From an uncultured Acidimicrobiia bacterium (GTDB lineage: Bacteria; Actinomycetota; Acidimicrobiia; Spongiisociales; JAENVV01): a stretch of DNA of 6,948 nucleotides. The first letter of the stretch is position 1. Each line of letters begins with the position of its first letter. Shown piece by piece: positions 1 through 5,417 of the stretch. The translations under genes and the position numbers were made by a program. Location of the stretch: assembly GCA_905480085.1 (NCBI GenBank), contig CAJQPD010000174.1, positions 1 to 6,948 on the forward strand. Reading direction: 5' to 3'. The notes below the pieces were generated by a model. That model had not been told where the DNA came from. It made no database searches and saw nothing but the letters and a program-made list of their open reading frames with translations.

Positions 1-37
1 CGATTCGTCGAGCGCGGCTCTTCGACTGATGCCGCAT
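1..37 (-). CDS. Possible N-terminus of a divergent gene, cut by the left edge
   Basis: On the minus strand an ATG at 37-35 opens a frame that runs off the window and gives only 12 residues (MRHQSKSRARRI), rich in Arg and Lys. A GAGGAG sequence (plus-strand CTCCTC, 47-52) lies 9 nt upstream of this ATG, a good ribosome-binding distance. The same frame stays open further upstream without another standard start codon. No family can be assigned from so few residues. If real, the gene is divergent from the SDR gene and shares its roughly 100 bp upstream region. This is an inference from one start signal. Confidence 0.28.
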   Translation of the reverse strand, partial: MRHQSKSRARRI

Positions 38-100
38 CGCGACGAGCTCCTCAAAAGAATAGGCCGCCAGACTTTCGCGACCGGTCGGCCACCGTGTCGG

Positions 101-106
101 TACTAT
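101..106 (+). promoter_or_regulatory. Weak -10-like hexamer upstream of the SDR gene
   Basis: TACTAT matches the TATAAT consensus at four of six positions and lies 30 bp before the SDR start codon. That would give a short leader of about 24 nt containing the ribosome binding site. No convincing -35 box is visible at 16-18 bp upstream, so the call is tentative. Confidence 0.22.
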
Positions 107-122
107 CCGCCTGGCAGCAATC

Positions 123-128
123 GGGAGG
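123..128 (+). promoter_or_regulatory. Ribosome binding site of the SDR gene
   Basis: GGGAGG sits 8 nt before the ATG at 137. It is close to the ideal anti-16S complement and fixes this ATG as the start. Confidence 0.75.
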
Positions 129-136
129 ATTGACAC

Positions 137-892
137 ATGAATACAGATGCTTGGTTTGATTTCTCCGACCACGTGGTCGTTGTAAGCGGTGGAGCGGGCG
201 GTATCGGCCGGGAGATCTCCCGGGCCTTCGCTCACCATGGAGCCCATGTGGTGGTCGCCGATATCGACGGTGGTGCCGCTGAGACGGTTGCCTCCGAGAT
301 CGGAACGGCGAGCCCCGCCCAGGTCGACGTCCGCGAAGCCAACTCGGTCGAAGCCCTGATCGCCGAAGCGTGCGCCGAGCACGGCAAGGTCGACGTGTTG
401 GTCAACACGGCCGCCATCTACGTTCGCGTACCGGCTCTCGAGCTATCCGAGGCCGACTACGACCGAACGATGGACATCAACGTGAAAGGCACCTGGCTCA
501 TGTCCCAGGCAGCCGCACGCCGCATGATCGAACGCCAGTCGGGTCGGATTATCAACTATACGTCGAACGCCGGTAACCGCGGTTCGGCGCTCCAGCTCGC
601 CTACAACGCTTCGAAGGCGGCCGTCATTTCGATGACAAAGTCCCTCGCCGTCGAGTGGGGTCGCACCGGCGTCACCGTCAACGCGGTTGCGCCAGGACCA
701 ACGGATACAGCTCTGATGGCACCGGCTTTCACCGACCAGGCACTCGTCGAAAGCTTCGCGCAGAGAATCCCGCAAGGTCGACTGACGCCGCCTGACGTCA
801 CAGTCGGTCCGGTGCTCTTCCTCGCTTCGCCCCTGGCTGGGTCAATCACCGGTCACACCCTCTATGCCGACGGCGGAATGAGTGCCACCTAG
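137..892 (+). CDS. Classical SDR-family NAD(P)-dependent oxidoreductase
   Basis: This 251-residue protein is a complete classical short-chain dehydrogenase/reductase, a cytosolic Rossmann enzyme that interconverts alcohols and ketones. Seen in sequence: the glycine-rich cofactor motif SGGAGGIG (residues 17-24); Asp42 at the end of beta-strand 2, which usually indicates NAD(H) preference; NTAA (90-93) in place of the usual NNAG/NAAG; Asn115; catalytic Ser143; the YNASK motif with Tyr156 and Lys160; and the PG motif at 186-187. The C-terminus ends in the typical G-H-T-L-Y-A-D-G-G-M segment. The length is normal for the family. It resembles FabG and glucose-dehydrogenase-like SDRs, but the substrate cannot be deduced. 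The ATG start has an ideal Shine-Dalgarno. It is transcribed toward the LiaF-like gene, whose stop is only 87 bp away. Confidence 0.93.
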   Translation: MNTDAWFDFSDHVVVVSGGAGGIGREISRAFAHHGAHVVVADIDGGAAETVASEIGTASPAQVDVREANSVEALIAEACAEHGKVDVLVNTAAIYVRVPALELSEADYDRTMDINVKGTWLMSQAAARRMIERQSGRIINYTSNAGNRGSALQLAYNASKAAVISMTKSLAVEWGRTGVTVNAVAPGPTDTALMAPAFTDQALVESFAQRIPQGRLTPPDVTVGPVLFLASPLAGSITGHTLYADGGMSAT

Positions 893-979
893 ACCCAGGT
901 GAAGAACGCCCAACCGAAGACCCCTGAGGCTGTCAACAGCTGCAACAAGTATGCAGTGCGGCCGATATTCTTGGTCGTA

Positions 980-1432
980 TCAATCTCGGGCGGTCACGGC
1001 GACGCCACCGGCCCGGGTGATGACATGAATGCGCAAGCGGGGTGCGTCTTCGGGCAGCTTCTCGCTTGGCGTCACATCGATATCGACTCCACCCATCTGG
1101 GCATCCGTATCGACATCGACGGCCCAATCTCGTGGCACAAAGACACGTACTCCACCCAGCGCGGCGGTAAGTTCAAGATCGGCGCCCATCGGATCGACAG
1201 TGGCATCGCGCAAGTCGATTTCCAAACCACCCAGGGCTGCGACAGCCGATCCCGATTTCAACGCTCCTGCGATGCTATGGAATCTCTTCCCTCCAAAAAT
1301 CACCGCTATCTTGAAGTCATCGCTGTATTCGCCGCCCGTCGTCATCTTCCTCGAAATCAAATGGCCGACTACAAAAGCGAAGAACTCAACCGCAGTTATC
1401 CAAAGAAGAATCCGCAATATCTTTCCGGGCAT
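980..1432 (-). CDS. LiaF-like membrane-anchored protein (LiaF C-terminal-type domain)
   Basis: This 150-residue protein has one N-terminal hydrophobic helix (about residues 5-26), then a positively charged RK pair, then a repetitive beta-rich domain. Recurring units of hydrophobic-GG-V/L-x-V/I pattern appear near residues 44-49, 67-74, 91-100, 112-120 and 140-147, including FGG, LGGLEIDL, LGGVRVFVP and MGGVDIDV. This pattern is typical of the C-terminal domain of LiaF/YvqF, the inhibitor of the LiaRS cell-envelope stress system. Canonical LiaF has about four membrane helices; this version has one. The start at 1432 is preferred because GGAAAGGG lies just upstream; an in-frame ATG at 1477 would add 15 residues without an obvious site. 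No histidine kinase or response regulator is adjacent, so an envelope role is family-based inference. Confidence 0.78.
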   Translation of the reverse strand: MPGKILRILLWITAVEFFAFVVGHLISRKMTTGGEYSDDFKIAVIFGGKRFHSIAGALKSGSAVAALGGLEIDLRDATVDPMGADLELTAALGGVRVFVPRDWAVDVDTDAQMGGVDIDVTPSEKLPEDAPRLRIHVITRAGGVAVTARD

Positions 1433-1586
1433 GCATACCCTTTCCGCGTGGACTTCGAAACCTAGTCCGACCAACAACTCGAATCACAGGTTCTACGTCC
1501 TGTTCCGTTGATCGTAAGAACCCGACCAAGATCCGACATGCCGCGAAAGACTGGTGGCCACCGTACGTGGTGGTGACACGAATACC

Positions 1587-1593
1587 GAAGGGG
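1587..1593 (+). promoter_or_regulatory. Ribosome binding site deciding a TTG start for the prepilin gene
   Basis: GAAGGGG ends 5 nt before a TTG at 1599. The upstream in-frame GTG at 1554 has only a weak GAAAGA sequence before it. The TTG start also leaves a 12-residue leader before the prepilin cleavage site, a reasonable length for this class. Confidence 0.45.
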
Positions 1594-1598
1594 CCATC

Positions 1599-1904
1599 TT
1601 GCGAACTGCGCCAAGTTGGGAATCCTCCCAAGGCGCAACGCTCGTGGAGTCGGCGTTACTGCTGGTACTTGCCATCGTCTTTGCTCTCTCGGCTGTCGAA
1701 CTTCTTTGGCTTGCATTCAGCGGATTGACCGACCAGATCGCAGATGCATCCGATGGCACCGTGTCGGCAACCACCTCAACCGTCCCAGTCGGTGGCGGCT
1801 CCAACAATGGCGGGACCGTCGACTTGCCATTCGTATGCGAAGACTTCGATCCCCCTCAGAGCTCAATTCCTCCCGGAACCTGTGGCATCGGCCACGGAGA
1901 ATGA
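1599..1904 (+). CDS. Small TadE/Flp-type prepilin-like protein
   Basis: Read from TTG 1599 the protein has 101 residues; from the alternative GTG at 1554 it has 116. A short leader ends in Gly12, followed by ATLVESALLLVLAIVFAL. This is a type IV prepilin peptidase site: Gly at -1, Glu17 at +5, then a long hydrophobic helix. A second Glu (Glu34, +22) falls where TadE-type pseudopilins carry one. The helix is followed by a short linker rich in Thr, Ser, Gly and Asn and an acidic tail with two cysteines (Cys80 and Cys95) that could form an extracytoplasmic disulfide. The usual TadE/TadG periplasmic domain is absent. No prepilin peptidase, ATPase or other tad/pil gene is in the window, so a role in a pilus is family-based inference. 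It is divergent from the LiaF-like gene. Confidence 0.62.
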   Translation: MRTAPSWESSQGATLVESALLLVLAIVFALSAVELLWLAFSGLTDQIADASDGTVSATTSTVPVGGGSNNGGTVDLPFVCEDFDPPQSSIPPGTCGIGHGE

Positions 1905-2108
1905 ACCCGCCTCCCCCAAGGCGCTGCAAAGGTCTCCCCTATCCCTTCCTACGGTCGGGGGTTCGAACGTCCGATGCAGGCCGGAAGATGAGATCTTCGT
2001 ACTGGCTCCGCTACGAATCTCCCCTGACAAACCTCGAGACCGCGGCACACAACCGAAGGGTCACTGAGGGCCTAATGTGACCAAACATGTCGAGACCCGG
2101 GAGTCACC
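1905..2108. other. Intergenic stretch with no recognisable gene
   Basis: About 200 bp between the prepilin-like gene and the DapB-like gene. Short frames here show no family resemblance. It holds a 5-bp GC hairpin immediately after the prepilin stop (CGCCT/AGGCG, 1908-1923), an 8-bp palindrome GTTCGAAC (1961-1968), and a 6-bp inverted repeat TTCGTA/TACGAA (1996-2001 and 2012-2017). None is followed by a T-run, so none is a convincing intrinsic terminator. The promoter for the DapB-like gene probably lies here, but no clear -35/-10 pair is visible. Confidence 0.4.
2099..2103 (+). promoter_or_regulatory. Ribosome binding site deciding the GTG start of the DapB-like gene
   Basis: GGGAG lies 5 nt before GTG 2109, supporting this GTG as the start. 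Confidence 0.6.
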
Positions 2109-2930
2109 GTGAACGGTAGTGAAACAGAGCACACAACTGTCGTTGTCGCTGGTGCAACCGGGTGGGCTGGTTCAGCCCTGGCACGAGGCATCATCGAGGC
2201 AGCCGATCTCGATCTGGTCGGATCATTCTCCCGGAAGCGGGCCGGGGAGCATATCGGCACCGTGCTCGATAGGACCGAGTCAGGCGGGAAGATCAGTGGA
2301 ACGATCGAAGAAGCCCTGGCATCGAAACCTAACGTATTCGTCGAGTACACAAACCCGTCGGTCGCTCGCCAAAACATCCTGGCAGCCCTCGACGCCGGCG
2401 CCCATGTGGTCGTCGGAACTTCGGGACTCGAGACCGAAGACTATGAAGTCATCGACCAAGCCGCACAGGCAAAGGGGCTGGGTGTTTTGGCCTGTGGCAA
2501 CTTCTCGATCACCGCCGTCCTGATGATGAAGTTCAGTGAGATGGCGGCCGGGTGGGTCAAGAGCTGGGAGGTGATCGACTACGGGAGTGCCGGGAAGGTG
2601 GATGCTCCAAGCGGAACCGCCCGGGAGTTGGCTGACCGATTATCGAAGGTCGGGACTCCCTCCATGGTCGTACCCGTTGGCGAAACCCAGGGGGAAGAGC
2701 AAGCCCGTGGTGCCACGCTCGGGGGAACCCAGGTGCATTCTGTTCGCCTCCCCGGATTCGTACTTTCGGTCGAGTCGCTGTTCGGTGCCGAGGACGAACG
2801 GCTTAGCATCAGACACGATGCAGGCACCAGCGCCGGACCCTATGTTGCAGGAGGGCTGCTGGCGATCCGGCAGGTCGGTAAGCTGGTTGGAGTCCATCGC
2901 GGACTTGATACCGTCATGGACCTGAGCTGA
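2109..2930 (+). CDS. DapB-family reductase lacking the catalytic His pair
   Basis: The 273-residue protein has the length and two-domain layout of 4-hydroxy-tetrahydrodipicolinate reductase (DapB), which makes tetrahydrodipicolinate with NAD(P)H in lysine and diaminopimelate synthesis. Seen in sequence: the N-terminal Rossmann motif VAGATGWAG (13-21); Ser41-Arg42-Lys43 after beta-strand 2, suggesting NADPH; GTSG (103-106) for the usual GTTG; NFS (131-133); and KVDAPSGTA (163-171). An ungapped alignment from memory with E. coli DapB over E154-A171 puts Gly159 and Ser160 where the catalytic/substrate-binding His-His pair belongs, while Lys163 and the SGT loop remain. The first-loop GRMG is WAG here. 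This argues for a paralogue with another substrate. Automated pipelines would probably call it dapB; I withhold the symbol. It lies 44 bp upstream of the amidohydrolase remnant on the same strand. Confidence 0.82.
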   Translation: MNGSETEHTTVVVAGATGWAGSALARGIIEAADLDLVGSFSRKRAGEHIGTVLDRTESGGKISGTIEEALASKPNVFVEYTNPSVARQNILAALDAGAHVVVGTSGLETEDYEVIDQAAQAKGLGVLACGNFSITAVLMMKFSEMAAGWVKSWEVIDYGSAGKVDAPSGTARELADRLSKVGTPSMVVPVGETQGEEQARGATLGGTQVHSVRLPGFVLSVESLFGAEDERLSIRHDAGTSAGPYVAGGLLAIRQVGKLVGVHRGLDTVMDLS

Positions 2931-2959
2931 ACAGCCGCCGACCCTGAGTCGGACTGTGT

Positions 2960-2968
2960 AAGGAAGGA
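2960..2968 (+). promoter_or_regulatory. Orphaned ribosome binding site in front of ATC 2975
   Basis: AAGGAAGGA is one of the best Shine-Dalgarno matches in the window. It lies 6 nt before ATC 2975, exactly where the amidohydrolase-like frame should begin. No standard start codon is at the correct spacing, which suggests ATG to ATC decay. Confidence 0.55.
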
Positions 2969-2974
2969 CCCGCC

Positions 2975-3180
2975 ATCTCTCAGCCATCCATCCCCCTCGA
3001 CCCCTTCGGCCCGACCGCCGGGCGCACCCATCCGACGACCGAACCCACCCGTCCAAAGACGGTCACGGTCGATCTACACAACCACCTCCCTATCACTGCC
3101 GCAGATGAGTTTGTCAAGCCACACCTCCCCGCCGAGGGCTTGAACACCGCCTACCGTTACTCCGACCCAAGAAGCCAGGA
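2975..3180 (+). pseudogene. N-terminal remnant of an amidohydrolase (ACMSD-like metal-dependent hydrolase)
   Basis: The frame from ATC 2975 reads about 68 residues resembling the N-terminus of amidohydrolase-superfamily decarboxylases/hydrolases. A Pro/Thr-rich lead is followed by VTVDLHNHLPITAADEF, with the beta-strand-1 H-x-H metal ligand motif (His-Asn-His), and then VKPHLPAEGLNTAYRYSDPR, like the segment after the first strand in ACMSD-like enzymes. After about 3180 the similarity fades; the frame runs on to a TAA at 3314-3316, overlapping the next gene. Family members are usually about 300 or more residues, so most of the barrel and the remaining metal ligands are gone. No ATG, GTG or early TTG begins the frame, although a strong ribosome binding site precedes ATC. 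Together these mark a decayed gene between the DapB-like and AKR genes. A sequencing error could explain the start codon but not the truncation. Confidence 0.6.
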
Positions 3181-3228
3181 GAGCATTCTGGGAGGTCCAG
3201 GCCGAGTCGGTTCGACCGACACATGTTC

Positions 3229-3235
3229 AGAGGAG
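3229..3235 (+). promoter_or_regulatory. Ribosome binding site deciding the first AKR start
   Basis: AGAGGAG ends 5 nt before ATG 3241. The upstream in-frame ATG at 3223 overlaps this region and has no comparable site, so 3241 is preferred. Confidence 0.65.
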
Positions 3236-3240
3236 AGGGT

Positions 3241-4191
3241 ATGGAGCATCGCAACATCGGTCCGCTGTCGGTTTCGACCGTCGGACTCGGCTGCAACAAC
3301 TTTGCCCGAAAGCTAAGCGCTGAAGACAGCGCCTCAGTCGTCGACGCCGCAATCGACGTTGGCATCAACCTTTTCGACACCGCAGATATCTACGGATACG
3401 GCGACCATCCGTACTCGGGTACGGGCCGTTCGGAGGAATTCCTGGGTCAGGCATTAGGGACACGACGCTCAGACGTCATCATCGCCACCAAGTTCGGGAT
3501 CTCCATGAGTAAGACCGACAAGACGATGAGGGGTGGAGGGAGAGCCTGGGTCCAGCGCGCCTGCGAGGACAGTCTGCGTCGCCTGCAGACCGACTACATC
3601 GATCTCTACCAGATCCACCGACCGGACCGCGACTCGCACATTTCCGAAACTCTCGGGGCGCTGAACGAGTTGGTCGACCAGGGAAAAGTCCGTGTCATCG
3701 GTTGCTCCAATTTCTCTGCCGGGCAACTGGACGAGGCGGAGGCAGTGAGCGAGGACCTCGGTACCGCCCGCTTCGTGAGCGTTCAAAACGAGTACTCCCT
3801 GCTAAGTCGCGAAGTCGAAGAAGCCGTATTGCCGGCGTGCGAACGCCTAGACATCGCCTTCATTCCGTACTTCCCGTTGGCAAGCGGTCTCCTGACCGGA
3901 AAGTACCGCAAGGGTGAGGCTGCCCCCGACGGGTCCCGGTTGGCGTTTTGGGAGCCCCGCCCCCACCAGACGCTGGATGACGACGTATTGGACCGCGTTG
4001 CGAAACTCACCGAGACCGCAGAGAAATTCGGCCACACGCTTCTTGAGCTGGCGATCAGCGGATTACTCGCCCGGCCCCAGGTCGCTTCCATAGTTGCCGG
4101 CGCGACTACCCCATCCCAGGTTCGGGCCAACGTTGCCGCGGCGGCCTGGACCATGTCGCCCGAAGAGATATCCGCCCTTGACTCTGTCTGA
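3241..4191 (+). CDS. Aldo/keto reductase, first of two
   Basis: This 316-residue cytosolic enzyme belongs to the aldo/keto reductase superfamily: (beta/alpha)8 barrels that reduce carbonyls with NADPH. The full catalytic tetrad is visible: Asp46 and Tyr51 in FDTADIYGYG, Lys84 in IATKFG, and His126 in YQIHRPD. Other family hallmarks are GLGCNNF near the N-terminus, DSLRRLQTDYIDLYQIH (110-126), IGCSNFS (153-159), VQNEYSLL (181-188) and the C-terminal cofactor segment IVAGATTPSQVRANV (284-298). The length is normal. It resembles the general-stress and sugar-type AKRs of bacteria (AKR11-13-like), but no substrate can be named. It follows the amidohydrolase remnant, whose residual frame overlaps its first codons, and may be transcribed from the promoter of the DapB-like gene. 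Confidence 0.93.
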   Translation: MEHRNIGPLSVSTVGLGCNNFARKLSAEDSASVVDAAIDVGINLFDTADIYGYGDHPYSGTGRSEEFLGQALGTRRSDVIIATKFGISMSKTDKTMRGGGRAWVQRACEDSLRRLQTDYIDLYQIHRPDRDSHISETLGALNELVDQGKVRVIGCSNFSAGQLDEAEAVSEDLGTARFVSVQNEYSLLSREVEEAVLPACERLDIAFIPYFPLASGLLTGKYRKGEAAPDGSRLAFWEPRPHQTLDDDVLDRVAKLTETAEKFGHTLLELAISGLLARPQVASIVAGATTPSQVRANVAAAAWTMSPEEISALDSV

Positions 4192-4241
4192 TACCGCGTC
4201 ACACAAGCCGTAGCCAGTTGCCCGGTGCAGAACTCACAATG

Positions 4242-4251
4242 GCCGATCGGC
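4242..4251. repeat. 10-bp perfect palindrome between the two AKR genes
   Basis: GCCGATCGGC is perfectly palindromic and lies in the 167-bp gap, about 110 bp upstream of the second AKR. It could be an operator half or simply chance in GC-rich DNA. There is no T-run and no second copy nearby. Confidence 0.25.
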
Positions 4252-4343
4252 ATCACGCATATGTTTGGTTACGTTGTTGGATGCCAGGGCCGACCTCACC
4301 CCCGATCGCTTTCAGGTCTTCCTAGTAGGGTCAAGAATATCTT

Positions 4344-4350
4344 GGAAGGG
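4344..4350 (+). promoter_or_regulatory. Ribosome binding site of the second AKR gene
   Basis: GGAAGGG lies 5 nt before a GTG (4356) and 8 nt before the adjoining ATG (4359). Both spacings work; the ATG is preferred by codon type. Confidence 0.6.
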
Positions 4351-4358
4351 ATCACGTG

Positions 4359-5339
4359 ATGTTGCAGCGAAGTGTGGGGAACACGGGCGTCACCGTGTCG
4401 GCCATGGGGCTCGGCTGTATGGCCCTGAGCGGGACCTACCGACCGTCGGACGACGACTCCGGAATAGCTCTCATCCATCGGGCGATTGAGTTGGGCATCA
4501 ACCATCTCGACACCTCGAATGCCTACGGTTGGGGGCACAACGAGACCCTGCTCGGGCGAGCGTTGGCCGGACGGAGGGACCAGGTCTTTCTTGCCAGCAA
4601 GTTCGGCCAGGCCATGGAGGACGGAAAACGGGTCGTGCACGGCGAACCTCAGTACGTCCGAGACAGCTGTGACCAGAGCCTGGCCCGCTTGAAAACCGAT
4701 TACATCGACCTTTATTACATCCACCGCGTCGATCCGACGGTTCCGGTCGAAGAAACGGTTGGGGCGATGGCGGACCTCGTGGCGGCGGGCAAGGTTCGCC
4801 ACCTCGGCATTTCCGAGGCAGCCCCCGCGACCATCCGACGCGCCCATGCGGTCCATCCCCTGGCAGCCGTCCAGACCGAGTACTCACTGTGGACCCGGTT
4901 CGCCGAGGAAGAGATCTTCGGCGTGTGCGATGAACTTGGTATCTCGTATGTGGCATATGCCCCCATCGGACGAGGCTTCCTCTCCGGTGAGATCAAGGGC
5001 ACCGAAGACCTCGACGAAACAGACCGCCGGCGCCAGCATCCGCGTTTCGCTCAGGAGAACATCGACCAAAACAAAGTCATGCTTCAGGCCCTCCAGGACG
5101 TCGCCGTGAACCACGGCATTTCCCCATCACAGGTGGCACTGGCCTGGTTGCTGGCACAACGCGATTTCTTGTTGCCGATCCCGGGGACGACGAGCATCTC
5201 GCACCTTGAGGAGAATGTCGCCGCCACCGCGGTCTCCTTGACCGATCAAGAACTCTCCTTGCTATCGGCGACATTCGATCCGGCGCGGACGGCTGGAGAT
5301 CGCTACCCCACCGCCGCTCTCGCCAAGGTTCAGATCTGA
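4359..5339 (+). CDS. Aldo/keto reductase, second of two (AKR13-like)
   Basis: This 326-residue protein is a complete aldo/keto reductase, a cytosolic NADPH-dependent carbonyl reductase. The tetrad is intact: Asp51 and Tyr56 in LDTSNAYGWG, Lys81 in ASKFG, and His122 in YYIHRVDP. Other hallmarks include MGLGCMALSGTY (16-27), LKTDYIDLYYIHRVD, HLGISEA, VQTEYSLW and the C-terminal IPGTTSISHLEENV cofactor-phosphate segment. The GCMALSG start and IPGTT end are typical of the AKR13 group (YakC-like). It is clearly different in sequence from the AKR just upstream, so the pair is not a recent duplication. The 167-bp gap before it is long enough for its own promoter, though none is obvious. It converges on the DinB-like gene 78 bp downstream. 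GTG 4356 is an alternative start adding one residue. Confidence 0.93.
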   Translation: MLQRSVGNTGVTVSAMGLGCMALSGTYRPSDDDSGIALIHRAIELGINHLDTSNAYGWGHNETLLGRALAGRRDQVFLASKFGQAMEDGKRVVHGEPQYVRDSCDQSLARLKTDYIDLYYIHRVDPTVPVEETVGAMADLVAAGKVRHLGISEAAPATIRRAHAVHPLAAVQTEYSLWTRFAEEEIFGVCDELGISYVAYAPIGRGFLSGEIKGTEDLDETDRRRQHPRFAQENIDQNKVMLQALQDVAVNHGISPSQVALAWLLAQRDFLLPIPGTTSISHLEENVAATAVSLTDQELSLLSATFDPARTAGDRYPTAALAKVQI

Positions 5340-5355
5340 TCCCGTGACCCCGGGG

Positions 5356-5383
5356 TTCGGACGGACCCGTCTCCGCGTCCGGA
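5356..5383. terminator. Inverted repeat between convergent genes, possible two-way terminator
   Basis: TTCGGACG (5356-5363) and CGTCCGGA (5376-5383) form an 8-bp stem, with one G-T pair, around a 12-nt loop. It lies between the stop codons of the second AKR and the DinB-like gene, where a shared terminator is expected. No T-run follows on either strand, and an alternative smaller hairpin can form inside. Support is positional and structural only. Confidence 0.35.
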
Positions 5384-5417
5384 GTCTGCAGAACGACCCA
5401 GGTTCAAAGGTCGACTT

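Noticed and set aside
443..775. Minus-strand frame inside the SDR gene
   Set aside because: It lies wholly within a gene with every SDR motif intact and its translation has no domain-like order.
900..979. Small hairpin GCTG-TCAA-CAGC between convergent genes, as a terminator
   Set aside because: Only a 4-bp stem with no T-run; too weak to support.
899..1465. Long plus-strand frame opposite the LiaF-like gene
   Set aside because: Its translation has no family-like pattern, while the minus strand shows a membrane helix, ordered GG beta-repeats and a ribosome binding site. It is a shadow of the minus-strand gene.
1960..1973. GGTTCGAAC resembling a tRNA T-loop
   Set aside because: The base after the loop is G where C61 must pair with G53, the flanking five-base arms do not pair, and no anticodon or acceptor arm can be drawn. 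It is just the palindrome GTTCGAAC.
1616..2080. Frame overlapping the prepilin gene and running into the intergenic stretch
   Set aside because: It is Arg/Pro/Cys-rich with no recognisable domain and overlaps a frame carrying a clear prepilin site. It looks like a GC-rich out-of-frame reading.
2075..2088. ATGT-N6-ACAT inverted repeat upstream of the DapB-like gene
   Set aside because: Only 4-bp arms. The TGTGA part recalls a Crp half-site but the other half is absent. This is expected by chance at this length.
4296..4856. Long minus-strand frame over the start of the second AKR
   Set aside because: It is antisense to the conserved AKR N-terminal half; the codon bias and conserved motifs belong to the plus strand.
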